DNA of 11,104 nt from UBA5760 sp964649385 (GCA_964649385.1 CAZYRA010000031.1:1-11104); one strand, 5' to 3'. Positions 1 to 6,999 are shown, counted from the stretch's first letter. The notes: generated by a model not told the origin, from the sequence alone. Numbers and translations: made by a program.

Positions 1-626
1 ACCGGTCACTTAAGGGTGGGGAGAAATACGAAGATACCGAAGAAAACCCAATGCTCGGCTATCGGGGGGCTTCGCGATACATCAAAGACATTGATGTTTT
101 CAAACTGGAACTGGATGCCATCAAGAAAGTACGGCAGGACTACCCTAACCTGTGGGTTATGATTCCGTTTGTCAGGACCGTCAGCGAGTTGTCCCGGACC
201 CTGGAGATCATGGCAGTAGAGGGGCTGAAGCGCTCCAGTGATTTCAAGATATGGATGATGGTGGAGGTGCCATCTAACGTAATCCTGATCGATAAATTCC
301 TCGCCTGCGGCATTGACGGCATATCAATCGGCTCCAACGACCTGACTCAGCTTACCCTGGGTATTGACCGTGACAATGCAGTACTGGCCGAGTCATTCGA
401 TGAGCGGGATGAGGCAGTACTCCTCTCCCTGGAAAGGGCTATCAAGGTAGCCAAGAGTATGGGGGTTACCTCCTCTATCTGCGGTCAGGCGCCCTCGGTA
501 TATCCCGACCTCACCGAAAAGCTGGTCAAGTGGGGGATTACCTCCATTTCAGTAAGCCCGGATATGATTGGCGCCGCTAGAGAAATAATCTCTAGAGCAG
601 AAGCAAAACTAAAGATTAATGATTAG
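1..626 (+). CDS. ppsA: Phosphoenolpyruvate synthase, C-terminal part (5' end outside window)
   Basis: Partial gene: the frame is open from the window edge (first whole codon at position 3) to the TAG at 624-626, giving about 207 residues of the C-terminal PEP-utilising TIM-barrel domain. PEP synthase converts pyruvate, ATP and water to PEP, AMP and phosphate in the cytoplasm and supports gluconeogenesis. Visible family motifs are EENPMLGYRG near the left edge, GSNDLTQLTLG in the middle and SICGQAPSVYPD near the end. The Cys codon at 480-482 in the last motif is the expected acid/base cysteine that protonates the pyruvate enolate. The CGQAPS form, rather than the CGELGGDP type of pyruvate phosphate dikinase, favours PEP synthase and resembles archaeal enzymes. 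The ATG at 51 is only an internal methionine, since conserved residues precede it. The 3' end overlaps dgt by 8 nt, suggesting cotranscription and translational coupling. Confidence 0.93.
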   Translation, partial: RSLKGGEKYEDTEENPMLGYRGASRYIKDIDVFKLELDAIKKVRQDYPNLWVMIPFVRTVSELSRTLEIMAVEGLKRSSDFKIWMMVEVPSNVILIDKFLACGIDGISIGSNDLTQLTLGIDRDNAVLAESFDERDEAVLLSLERAIKVAKSMGVTSSICGQAPSVYPDLTEKLVKWGITSISVSPDMIGAAREIISRAEAKLKIND

Positions 627-1662
627 CCGGCTTAATATTCGTCAGTCTACTGAAGAAAGAGAGGCAGGTCTTTCCCCCAATGCGACGCAAAGCAAGCAGT
701 CACGTGGTCGTCTCAAGCCGGAAGAGCCCTGCCCCATCCGTACCGCTTTCCAGCGCGACCGGGATCGCATCATCCATACCAAGGCCTTCCGCCGCCTCAA
801 GCACAAGACACAGGTCTTTATTGCCCCTCTGGGTGATCACTATGTAACCCGTCTGACCCATACCCTTGAGGTCTCTCAAATAGCCCGTACCATCGCCCGT
901 GCCCTGAATCTGAATGAGGACCTGGCCGAGGCAATTGCCCTGGGTCATGACCTGGGCCATACCCCCTTCGGACATACGGGCGAGGATATGCTGAATGAAC
1001 TCTACCACCGGGGTTTCCATCATAACGAGCAGAGCCTTAGAGTGGTTGACCTGCTGGAAAACGACGGGCAGGGACTCAACCTCACCTGGGAGGTACGAGA
1101 CGGCATCGTCAATCACTCCAAGACAAGAACAGAAGTCTTGGGAAGGGACTGGGGTAGGGTAAATACCCTCGAGGGGGAGGTATGCAAGATTGCTGATATT
1201 ATCGCCTATATTAACCACGATATTGGCGATGCGATAAGGGCAGGCATCATAGCTAAGGGCGACCTACCAATCTCAGCAATTGGGGTGCTGGGGCTATCCC
1301 ATTCACAGCGTATCAATACTATGGTCTGCGATATTATTGAGTATTCCTGGCAGGCCGTCAACAACTCCGATGCACAGGGTGGTCCCACCATCGGTATGAG
1401 CCATGAAGTAACGGAAGCAACCAATACACTGCGCAAGTTCCTCTTTGAACGGGTATACGATTTCCTCTCCGGAGAGGAGGAGGCAGAGAAAGCAAGGCAG
1501 GTGATCGGCCTGTTATACGAGTACTTAAAGCAGGGTGAAGACAAGCTGCCACCCGAGTACTGCCTCTATAGTGATGAAATGGAAAGGAGAGTAGTCGACC
1601 ATATCGCCGGCATGACTGACCATTATGCCCTGAGAATGGCTGCAGAGATACAAGGGGATTGA
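619..1662 (+). CDS. dgt: Deoxyguanosinetriphosphate triphosphohydrolase-like protein (dNTPase)
   Basis: A 347-residue HD-superfamily enzyme expected to cleave dNTPs to deoxynucleosides and tripolyphosphate, which trims the dNTP pool. Metal-binding residues of the HD domain are visible: H81 in RLTHTLEV, H110-D111 in GHDLGHTPFGH, and D193 in KIADIIAYINHD. The N-terminal SRGR...FQRDRDRIIHTKAFRRLKHKTQVF block is typical of the dGTPase type-2 subfamily, which is shorter than E. coli Dgt (about 500 residues). The ATG at 619 is preferred because the residues after it (TEERE..LSPNATQSKQSRGR) already match the family N-terminus. Its Shine-Dalgarno is weak, and the start lies inside the ppsA end, so translation probably depends on coupling. 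Substrate preference among dNTPs cannot be told from sequence. The stop directly abuts the ATG of the next gene. Confidence 0.93.
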   Translation: MISRLNIRQSTEEREAGLSPNATQSKQSRGRLKPEEPCPIRTAFQRDRDRIIHTKAFRRLKHKTQVFIAPLGDHYVTRLTHTLEVSQIARTIARALNLNEDLAEAIALGHDLGHTPFGHTGEDMLNELYHRGFHHNEQSLRVVDLLENDGQGLNLTWEVRDGIVNHSKTRTEVLGRDWGRVNTLEGEVCKIADIIAYINHDIGDAIRAGIIAKGDLPISAIGVLGLSHSQRINTMVCDIIEYSWQAVNNSDAQGGPTIGMSHEVTEATNTLRKFLFERVYDFLSGEEEAEKARQVIGLLYEYLKQGEDKLPPEYCLYSDEMERRVVDHIAGMTDHYALRMAAEIQGD

Positions 1663-2415
1663 ATGGGACAGAAAAGACGGTTGCTATTTGGGGTATCCCT
1701 AGCGGTTATACTAGGGGTTTCAGTCGGCTTACTGACCTTCACTGGAGCGGCCTGCCTGCCAGGCGGAGGATTTCCTGACAATAAAACCCCGGAGCCGGCG
1801 GCAAGCCTATCCCAAAGCTCCCAGCAGCGGCCAAACGATGCCGGACACTATGTCGAGCCAGCCAACCCGCTGGTTAGAGATATCGCGGTATCGGCAGTCC
1901 AGGACTGCCCTGCTGAGATAGAGGCTAACTCGGAAGTCTGGAAGATATGGCAACTCAACCGATGGGTAGCCGGTAATATCAGCTATGTCAGCGACCCCAG
2001 GGGAAACAACTATTTCGCCTATGCTCATGAGACCCTGAACACCGGAGGTGGTGACTGTGATGACTTCGCCATTCTGCTGGCCAGTCTGTACGAATCGGTT
2101 GGACTGGATGCCGCCATCGCCAGTATCGACACAGACGACGATTGGAAAACTGACCATATGACCTGCCTCGTCTACTATTCCGGAGACGGCGACTCATTTA
2201 TTGAGGAGGAAAAGACGATACTGGATATGGTAGGAATGAGCAATGATGTCCGCATCATCTGTTTTGACCCGGCAAATTCCAGGCTCCTGCCGGCAACATA
2301 TACCGATGGGGTATGGATTGTCGCCGACCCCACTATGGCAATAGTCAAAGAAAAGGTCGGTTATGTTGCCCATAAGCCCTATCAGGCAACATTGGTCATC
2401 GATGTTGGTAGTTGA
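1663..2415 (+). CDS. Exported or membrane-anchored transglutaminase-like protein
   Basis: A 250-residue protein with a transglutaminase-like (papain-fold) core. The N-terminus has a basic start (KRR at residues 4-6), a hydrophobic segment at about 7-30 and a Cys at 31 followed by a Gly/Pro/Ser/Gln-rich linker to about residue 65. This is a signal peptide or anchor; GAAC is a poor lipobox, so lipidation is uncertain. The core shows the expected triad: C132 in GGGDCDDFA, H165 in TDHMT and D222 in VADPT. Superfamily members include proteases and amidases as well as cross-linking enzymes, so the reaction is unknown; an extracytoplasmic action is inferred. The ATG immediately follows the dgt stop, with a good Shine-Dalgarno (AAGGGGA, about 1652-1658). 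Its place between dgt and dnaG is unexpected for an exported protein. I do not recognise a specific characterised homologue. Confidence 0.8.
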   Translation: MGQKRRLLFGVSLAVILGVSVGLLTFTGAACLPGGGFPDNKTPEPAASLSQSSQQRPNDAGHYVEPANPLVRDIAVSAVQDCPAEIEANSEVWKIWQLNRWVAGNISYVSDPRGNNYFAYAHETLNTGGGDCDDFAILLASLYESVGLDAAIASIDTDDDWKTDHMTCLVYYSGDGDSFIEEEKTILDMVGMSNDVRIICFDPANSRLLPATYTDGVWIVADPTMAIVKEKVGYVAHKPYQATLVIDVGS

Positions 2416-2472
2416 TAGAATATATATTGGGTAGTGATGCCCTGAAGAGAAACGAGGGGACAGGTTTTAGTA

Positions 2473-4260
2473 GTGAGTGTTATTGAAGAGGTAAAGCAGA
2501 GGATTGACATCGTTGATATCGTTAGCCAGTACACTTCACTGACCAAGTCGGGGCGGACCTTAAGAGGGATATGCCCGTTCCACAGCGAAAAGACACCATC
2601 TTTCTTTGTCTATCCCGAGCAGCAGAGCTGGCACTGCTTTGGTGCCTGCAGCACTGGTGGTGACGTCTTTTCTTTCGTTATGAAAAAGGAGGGCATCGAT
2701 TTTGGGGAGGCCCTGCGCTTGCTGGGGGAGAGGGCTGGGGTCAGCATACCCTCAAGGTCTGAGCCAAGTGTCGGGAGAGATGAGAGGGAGAGACTTTATC
2801 AGACTAATGAGGCCGCCGCCCGGTATTTTCACGATTTACTCTTGAACTCCCCGGCCGCAGAGAAGGCAAGAGACTATGTCGCCAATCGAGGGCTCTTATT
2901 GGAGACTGTCACCAGCTTTCAACTGGGCTTCAGCCTGAATAGCTGGGATGCGCTGAAGAAATATCTGGAGGAGCTGGGCTATAATGAGAACGAACTACTC
3001 AGCGGCGGTCTGGTAACAGAGAAAGAATCGGGGGGAAGCTATGACCGGTTTCGCAACCGGTTGATGTTCCCGATACATGATGCTAAGGGTCGTATCATCG
3101 GTTTTGGTGCCAGGGCACTTGATGACTCGTTGCCTAAATACCTCAACTCTCCGCTGACGACAGTGTTTGATAAGAGCAGCAGCCTGTATGGTATAGACCT
3201 GGCGGCGCCGGCAATTAGAGATCAGGATATAGCAGTGATTGTGGAAGGCTTTATGGACGCTATCACCGCCCATCAGTGCGGCTTTAACAATGTGGTTGCC
3301 TCAATGGGAACCGCGGTTACCGAGAAGCAAATCAATACCTTGAAGAGACTAACCAGGAATTTAGTCTTAGCCCTTGATGCTGATGCCGCCGGTGAGGAAG
3401 CGATGCTGAGAAGCGTGGGCTACGAGAATACCCTGGGAGCTGAAGTAAGGGTTATCGTCCTCCCGGAAGGGAAAGACCCGGATAGTGTAATCAAAGAAGA
3501 TGCCCGGACCTGGCAGGACTTGCTCAGCAAAGCCTTGCCTATTATGGACTTTACCTTCAATATGACTACCGCTAGCCTTGACTTAAGTACTGCCAGGGAT
3601 AAGTCCCTGGCAGCGGACAGGCTGCTCCCCATCATTGCCGAGATGAAGAACATCGTGCGCCAGGGGCACTACCTCGAGAAACTGTCCCGGCTGGTTAACG
3701 TGACCGAACGCAACTTGGAAAATGTGCTAAGGCAAATCAGGCCAACGCTGTCTGGACCCAGGGTCAAAGCATCCCGACAAGGAGTTCCAGAGCAAGCTCT
3801 GCGCCCGGTCTACTCCAGCCCGCTCGAGGAATACTGTCTGGCCCTCTTATTGCAGCACCCCGAGCTGAAGAAGTGCTCTCAGGAACCTCTACCGGAATAC
3901 TTTGAAAACAGCGAAAACCGTGAAATATTTACCGCTTGGCAGCAGAGCAGTGATATACTATCCTTGACGGGTAGGCTTGATACCGCTATCCAGGAATACC
4001 TTGATTCGCTAATGAACAAGGACTTAATAGATAACCGGATAGAGCAGAAATATGCTGACTCTGTCCTCCGTTTACGGGAAAGGTTTCTACGCAGCATGGG
4101 GGTAAAAATAACGGCAGCAATGGCTCTAGAGGCCGAACTGGGCGGCAGCGCCGCCGAGTTAGCCAAGCTAAAGGAACAGGTGATAGATATCAACACTCAA
4201 CTGGGTGAAGTCTTCACCCAAAAGAGCAGGGGGGCAGGTATAAAGGGAGGCAAGAAATGA
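2473..4260 (+). CDS. dnaG: DNA primase
   Basis: A 595-residue bacterial primase, normal length for DnaG, which makes RNA primers at the replication fork with the DnaB helicase. In order it has a CHC2 zinc-binding domain (C34, H37, C55, C59), the primase N-terminal catalytic domain (about 120-250), a TOPRIM domain (about 250-335) and a divergent C-terminal helicase-interaction region (about 445-595). TOPRIM metal ligands are visible as E258 in VEGFMDA and D302/D304 in ALDADAAG. The last zinc pair is CFGAC (CX3C), one residue longer than the usual CFGC. The start is GTG: no other in-frame start lies nearby, and the next residues (SVIEEVKQRIDIVDIVSQY) match the family N-terminus. The Shine-Dalgarno AGGGGA at 2455-2460 is 12 nt away, longer than optimal. 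The stop overlaps the rpoD ATG by 4 nt. Confidence 0.97.
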   Translation: MSVIEEVKQRIDIVDIVSQYTSLTKSGRTLRGICPFHSEKTPSFFVYPEQQSWHCFGACSTGGDVFSFVMKKEGIDFGEALRLLGERAGVSIPSRSEPSVGRDERERLYQTNEAAARYFHDLLLNSPAAEKARDYVANRGLLLETVTSFQLGFSLNSWDALKKYLEELGYNENELLSGGLVTEKESGGSYDRFRNRLMFPIHDAKGRIIGFGARALDDSLPKYLNSPLTTVFDKSSSLYGIDLAAPAIRDQDIAVIVEGFMDAITAHQCGFNNVVASMGTAVTEKQINTLKRLTRNLVLALDADAAGEEAMLRSVGYENTLGAEVRVIVLPEGKDPDSVIKEDARTWQDLLSKALPIMDFTFNMTTASLDLSTARDKSLAADRLLPIIAEMKNIVRQGHYLEKLSRLVNVTERNLENVLRQIRPTLSGPRVKASRQGVPEQALRPVYSSPLEEYCLALLLQHPELKKCSQEPLPEYFENSENREIFTAWQQSSDILSLTGRLDTAIQEYLDSLMNKDLIDNRIEQKYADSVLRLRERFLRSMGVKITAAMALEAELGGSAAELAKLKEQVIDINTQLGEVFTQKSRGAGIKGGKK

Positions 4261-5687
4261 ACCAGGAAAACACCGAGGGAACTCGGGGTTTATCATCCCA
4301 GAACCACAGTGATGAAGAATTATCACCGTATGATAAACTGAACGGAGAGCTTCATCCCCAGGTAGCCGACGAACAGGAAGTGCCGCTGCAGCAGATGGAC
4401 GAACAAGAGATAACCGACGACCCGGTGCGTATCTACCTTCATGAAATCGGTAGGGTATCCCTGCTCACTGGCAAGAATGAGCAGGCACTGTCCCGAAGGA
4501 TAGCAGAGGGTAAACGTATCAGTGAAATCAAGCGGGAATTCCTGCATAATTACGGAAGACAGCCTTTGGCAACTGAGACAGTACTCGCTATGCTTAAGGA
4601 GATAGGACAGCTTAATACTGTCATCAACATTGTCTTGGGACAGCTCGATTTGGCAACCACCATCAACTTTAATGAGCTTATCTTTAATGACAGACTGCGG
4701 AAGAACATTGACGCTGAGATAGACCAACAGCTAATCCAGGCCATTTGTCATCGGATGGATATGTCGATGCCGGAGGTAGAACACCTTCTGATCAACCTGT
4801 CTCTAAACAGTTCCCTGCTGCCCAAAGAGATTATCGAGGCTATCGGAGAGAGCACTCCCCTATCCGACATAGATGGCCTGGTAGTGAATACGGGCTTTAT
4901 TAACTCCATCCAGAGCTACGATAAGTCATTCCAGACCTACCTGGAGAATATTGATTATGAAGCGCAAAGGTCGGAAAGGCATCTGATTAAAGCCAATCTG
5001 CGTCTGGTAGTCAGTGTTGCCAAGAAGCATGTCGGGCGGGGTATGTCTCTCCTCGACCTGATTCAGGAAGGGAACATCGGCTTGATTAAGGCTGTAGAGA
5101 AATTTGATTACCGACGCGGCTATAAATTCAGCACATATGCCACCTGGTGGATTCGACAGGCGATTACCCGCGCCATAGCTGACCAGGCACGCACTATCCG
5201 TGTCCCGGTCCATATGATTGAGACGATTAATCGACTGCTGAGGGTGAGCCGTCGCTTGGCCCAGAAGATGGGGCGGGAGGCTACCCCCAAGGAAATCGGC
5301 GTTGAGCTGGAGATACCCACGGAAAAGGTGAGGGAGATAATCAAGGTTGCCCAGCTGCCGATATCACTTGAGTCACCTATCGGTGAGGAGAACGACAGCC
5401 ACCTGGGCGACTTCATTGAGGACCGTAATGCCGTGCCGCCTCCTGAATCCGCCTCCCGTCAACTGCTTAAGGAGCAGATTGATGATGTACTGGGTACCCT
5501 CACCCCCCGTGAGCAGAGGGTGCTGCAACTCAGGTTCGGACTGGAGGACGGCAGAAGCCGCACACTGGAAGAGGTAGGTAAGGATTTCAATGTGACCAGA
5601 GAACGCATCCGTCAGATTGAAGCTAAGGCACTGCGTAAGCTGCGCCACCCCAGCCGGAGCCGCCGGCTGAAGGACTACCTGGAGTGA
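4257..5687 (+). CDS. rpoD: Primary RNA polymerase sigma factor (sigma-70, group 1)
   Basis: A 476-residue housekeeping sigma factor that directs RNA polymerase to -10/-35 promoters. Region 1.2 begins at about residue 54 (DDPVRIYLHEIGRV). A non-conserved, mostly helical insert spans about 95-240. Region 2 spans about 243-310 (ANLRLVVSVAKKH, DLIQEGNIGLIKAVEKFDY, YATWWIRQAITRAI, RTIRVPVHM). Region 3 follows, and region 4 spans about 405-465, with TLTPREQRVLQLRFGL and the helix-turn-helix VTRERIRQIEAKALRKLRH. The first 50 residues are acidic and too short to be a canonical region 1.1. A strong Shine-Dalgarno (AGGGAGG, 4244-4250) lies 6 nt before the ATG, which overlaps the dnaG stop as ATGA, implying coupling to primase. 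The dnaG-rpoD pair is the conserved core of the macromolecular-synthesis operon. The gene ends 22 nt from a convergent gene. Confidence 0.97.
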   Translation: MNQENTEGTRGLSSQNHSDEELSPYDKLNGELHPQVADEQEVPLQQMDEQEITDDPVRIYLHEIGRVSLLTGKNEQALSRRIAEGKRISEIKREFLHNYGRQPLATETVLAMLKEIGQLNTVINIVLGQLDLATTINFNELIFNDRLRKNIDAEIDQQLIQAICHRMDMSMPEVEHLLINLSLNSSLLPKEIIEAIGESTPLSDIDGLVVNTGFINSIQSYDKSFQTYLENIDYEAQRSERHLIKANLRLVVSVAKKHVGRGMSLLDLIQEGNIGLIKAVEKFDYRRGYKFSTYATWWIRQAITRAIADQARTIRVPVHMIETINRLLRVSRRLAQKMGREATPKEIGVELEIPTEKVREIIKVAQLPISLESPIGEENDSHLGDFIEDRNAVPPPESASRQLLKEQIDDVLGTLTPREQRVLQLRFGLEDGRSRTLEEVGKDFNVTRERIRQIEAKALRKLRHPSRSRRLKDYLE

Positions 5688-5709
5688 GAGGGACCTATCG
5701 TACGTGCCG

Positions 5710-6666
5710 TCATCCCCTTCTTGCCGCCTGCCACTGAAGCGATTTTCCCTTAAGGTATTTCACGGCACGGTAGGCTTGGACCGCGACAATCGCCGTGACC
5801 AACCTGGGTATCCACAGCCAGAAAGCATTCAGCCCCAGTGCCAGGTATAGAGCAGGGTCTTCTACCATGCTGTGATTGATGCCGATGGAAATATTAAGGC
5901 ATTCCAGTTCGTCCTTGCTCAAGCCTGCCCTGCCGGCTTCCTCAATGATAACGGCGCCCCCGTACAGTACGCCGAAGAGGACGGCGGTTATCCAGAGCAT
6001 GGCAGCCCGGCGGGAAAGCCCGAGGATACGCATTGCAGGCTGGAAGACCTTGAGCAGGTATTCCACCCACCCCAGTGACTTTAGCGATTCCAGCCCAATC
6101 ATAACCGCCATAACGATGCCGAGGATTTTTGCAAGTAACCACCCCGTCTCAACAGCCCAGACCTTCAAGACCTCGGTAAAAGATGTAGCGGCAGTAAGAG
6201 CAGTCGGCATAACAATGTCTTGTGTGGTGTTAGTAAAGAATTGGGAAACAATCAGCACAGCCAGAATGGCGCCGCCGATGCGGATCAGGGTTATTTTAGC
6301 GGCATGGATACCAGCCCTATGCTGGATAATGCTCTCGATGATGAGACTATGGGCAATCATAGTGAAGATGGCAATCAGTGTCATCTGCCCGAAGCTGAAG
6401 GGAAGCACCGATACGATGGCAATGGTAGTGTAGGGACCGATGAGCATTCCACTAAGAATGGGCAAAGCAGCTGCACCGGGGAGGTTTATCAGCCGCATTG
6501 CCGGGTCCAGGAGAGGCATTACCTCATAGAGCCAGCCGCTCCATTGGATTATGACCGCCAGGAAAGAGATAGGAATAAGAAGTTTGCAGATCCAGATAAA
6601 GCTCTTTCGCCCTTTCCTGGCTCCCATTAAAAGGACACTTCTTAATTGACCACGAGAAGGAGACAT
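5710..6666 (-). CDS. Nucleoside-recognition (Gate) domain membrane protein
   Basis: A 318-residue polytopic inner-membrane protein with about seven or eight hydrophobic segments (roughly 24-44, 66-86, 93-113, 126-145, 177-196, 218-237 and 268-290). It resembles the nucleoside-recognition or Gate family that includes SpmA/SpmB and parts of concentrative nucleoside transporters. The two halves look like a duplication: IAHSLIIES in the first half corresponds to INHSMVEDP in the second, each following a glycine-rich segment (LSGMLIGPY; FGVLYGGAVII). Substrate and direction of transport are unknown; such proteins are sometimes annotated as transporters without direct evidence. The ATG at 6666-6664 is preceded on its strand by GAGG at a short spacing, a plausible ribosome binding site. 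It is convergent with rpoD and divergent from the DUF3096 gene, so it is probably its own transcription unit. Confidence 0.82.
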   Translation of the reverse strand: MSPSRGQLRSVLLMGARKGRKSFIWICKLLIPISFLAVIIQWSGWLYEVMPLLDPAMRLINLPGAAALPILSGMLIGPYTTIAIVSVLPFSFGQMTLIAIFTMIAHSLIIESIIQHRAGIHAAKITLIRIGGAILAVLIVSQFFTNTTQDIVMPTALTAATSFTEVLKVWAVETGWLLAKILGIVMAVMIGLESLKSLGWVEYLLKVFQPAMRILGLSRRAAMLWITAVLFGVLYGGAVIIEEAGRAGLSKDELECLNISIGINHSMVEDPALYLALGLNAFWLWIPRLVTAIVAVQAYRAVKYLKGKSLQWQAARRG

Positions 6667-6699
6667 CTAACCTCAACTCTTGTCCGGCAATTTCATCTA

Positions 6700-6728
6700 T
6701 CTATAGACAAAACCCGAAAACTAATCTA
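6700..6728 (-). promoter_or_regulatory. Weak candidate promoter for the Gate-domain gene
   Basis: On the minus strand, TATAGA (6705-6700) sits 17 nt downstream of TAGATT (6728-6723). Matches to the sigma-70 consensus are 4/6 and 3/6. A transcript starting near 6693 would have a short leader of about 25 nt before the ATG at 6666. The boxes interleave with those of the divergent promoter. This is a weak match in AT-rich DNA and could be fortuitous. Confidence 0.25.
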
Positions 6729-6732
6729 TAAT
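6704..6732 (+). promoter_or_regulatory. Sigma-70 type promoter for the DUF3096 gene and probably the sbcC-like gene
   Basis: A -35 box TAGACA (6704-6709, 5 of 6 matches to TTGACA) is followed after exactly 17 nt by a perfect -10 box TATAAT (6727-6732). Transcription would start near 6739, leaving a leader of under 30 nt with the Shine-Dalgarno at 6751-6760 and the ATG at 6766. This is the best promoter match in the window and should be read by the RpoD encoded upstream. Spacing, box quality and position relative to the gene all agree. Confidence 0.75.
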
Positions 6733-6765
6733 CTAAAAATACTATGATCGAGAGGGGGAGTAGTT

Positions 6766-6915
6766 ATGGACATGGGACTACTAAACTTCGGCTTTGTTTC
6801 CGCCATCATCGCCATTATTTTTGGCATCATTATTCTGGTCAAGCCCCAGGTACTTGCCTATTTGATTGGCATCTACCTGATAATTATCGGAATATTCTTT
6901 TTTGTCGGTTGTTGA
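6766..6915 (+). CDS. DUF3096-type small membrane protein (49 aa)
   Basis: A short gene of 49 codons plus TGA at 6913-6915. The product is almost entirely hydrophobic: a short start (MDMGLLNFG), a membrane segment at about 10-25 ending in VKP, then a second at about 28-47 (LAYLIGIYLIIIGIFFFVG). The pattern of two membrane helices joined by a Lys/Pro turn, with YLIGIYLIIIG, resembles DUF3096 miniproteins, whose function is not known. The start is supported by a strong Shine-Dalgarno (AGAGGGGGAG, 6751-6760) with 5-nt spacing and by the consensus promoter just upstream. A second in-frame ATG two codons later is possible but worse placed. A 66-codon alternative frame from 6744 gives a His/Arg/Cys-rich product without family character and is rejected. 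No clear terminator follows, so read-through into the downstream ATPase gene is likely. Confidence 0.8.
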   Translation: MDMGLLNFGFVSAIIAIIFGIIILVKPQVLAYLIGIYLIIIGIFFFVGC

Positions 6916-6971
6916 AAAGACAAGACGCTTGGCACGACAAATAGAAAAACAGTCTATGAAACTTAACGTAA

Positions 6972-6997
6972 CTAAAGCTGCATTGTCAAGGCTTTAG
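6972..6997 (+). other. Inverted repeat just before the sbcC-like start codon
   Basis: CTAAAGC (6972-6978) and GCTTTAG (6991-6997) form a perfect 7-bp stem with a 12-nt loop. It ends two nt before the GTG start at 7000, and its right arm touches the only plausible Shine-Dalgarno (AAGG, 6988-6991). There is no T-run after it, so it is not an intrinsic terminator. A role in translation initiation is conjecture; the stem is AT-rich and of modest stability. Confidence 0.35.
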
Positions 6998-6999
6998 CA

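Noticed and set aside
700..1218. A 172-codon minus-strand open frame inside dgt
   Set aside because: The plus strand encodes all HD ligands of Dgt across this region, so the antisense frame is a coding-bias shadow.
2405..2428. Possible promoter before dnaG (TATATT at 2423-2428)
   Set aside because: The TATATT resembles a -10 box, but TTGGTA at 2405-2410 is only 12 nt away and nothing matches a -35 at 16-18 nt. Read-through from upstream is more likely.
5876..6433. A 185-codon plus-strand open frame antisense to the Gate-domain gene
   Set aside because: The minus-strand protein has clear membrane segments and a duplicated family motif; the antisense product has no recognisable feature.
6902..6943. 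TTGTCG/CGACAA pair after the DUF3096-like stop as a terminator
   Set aside because: Six base pairs separated by nearly 30 nt and no T-run; stability would be too low.
6744..6944. A 66-codon open frame on the plus strand in the intergenic region
   Set aside because: It overlaps the DUF3096-like gene in another frame, has a His/Arg/Cys-rich product without family features, lacks a well-spaced Shine-Dalgarno, and its start lies almost on the predicted transcription start.
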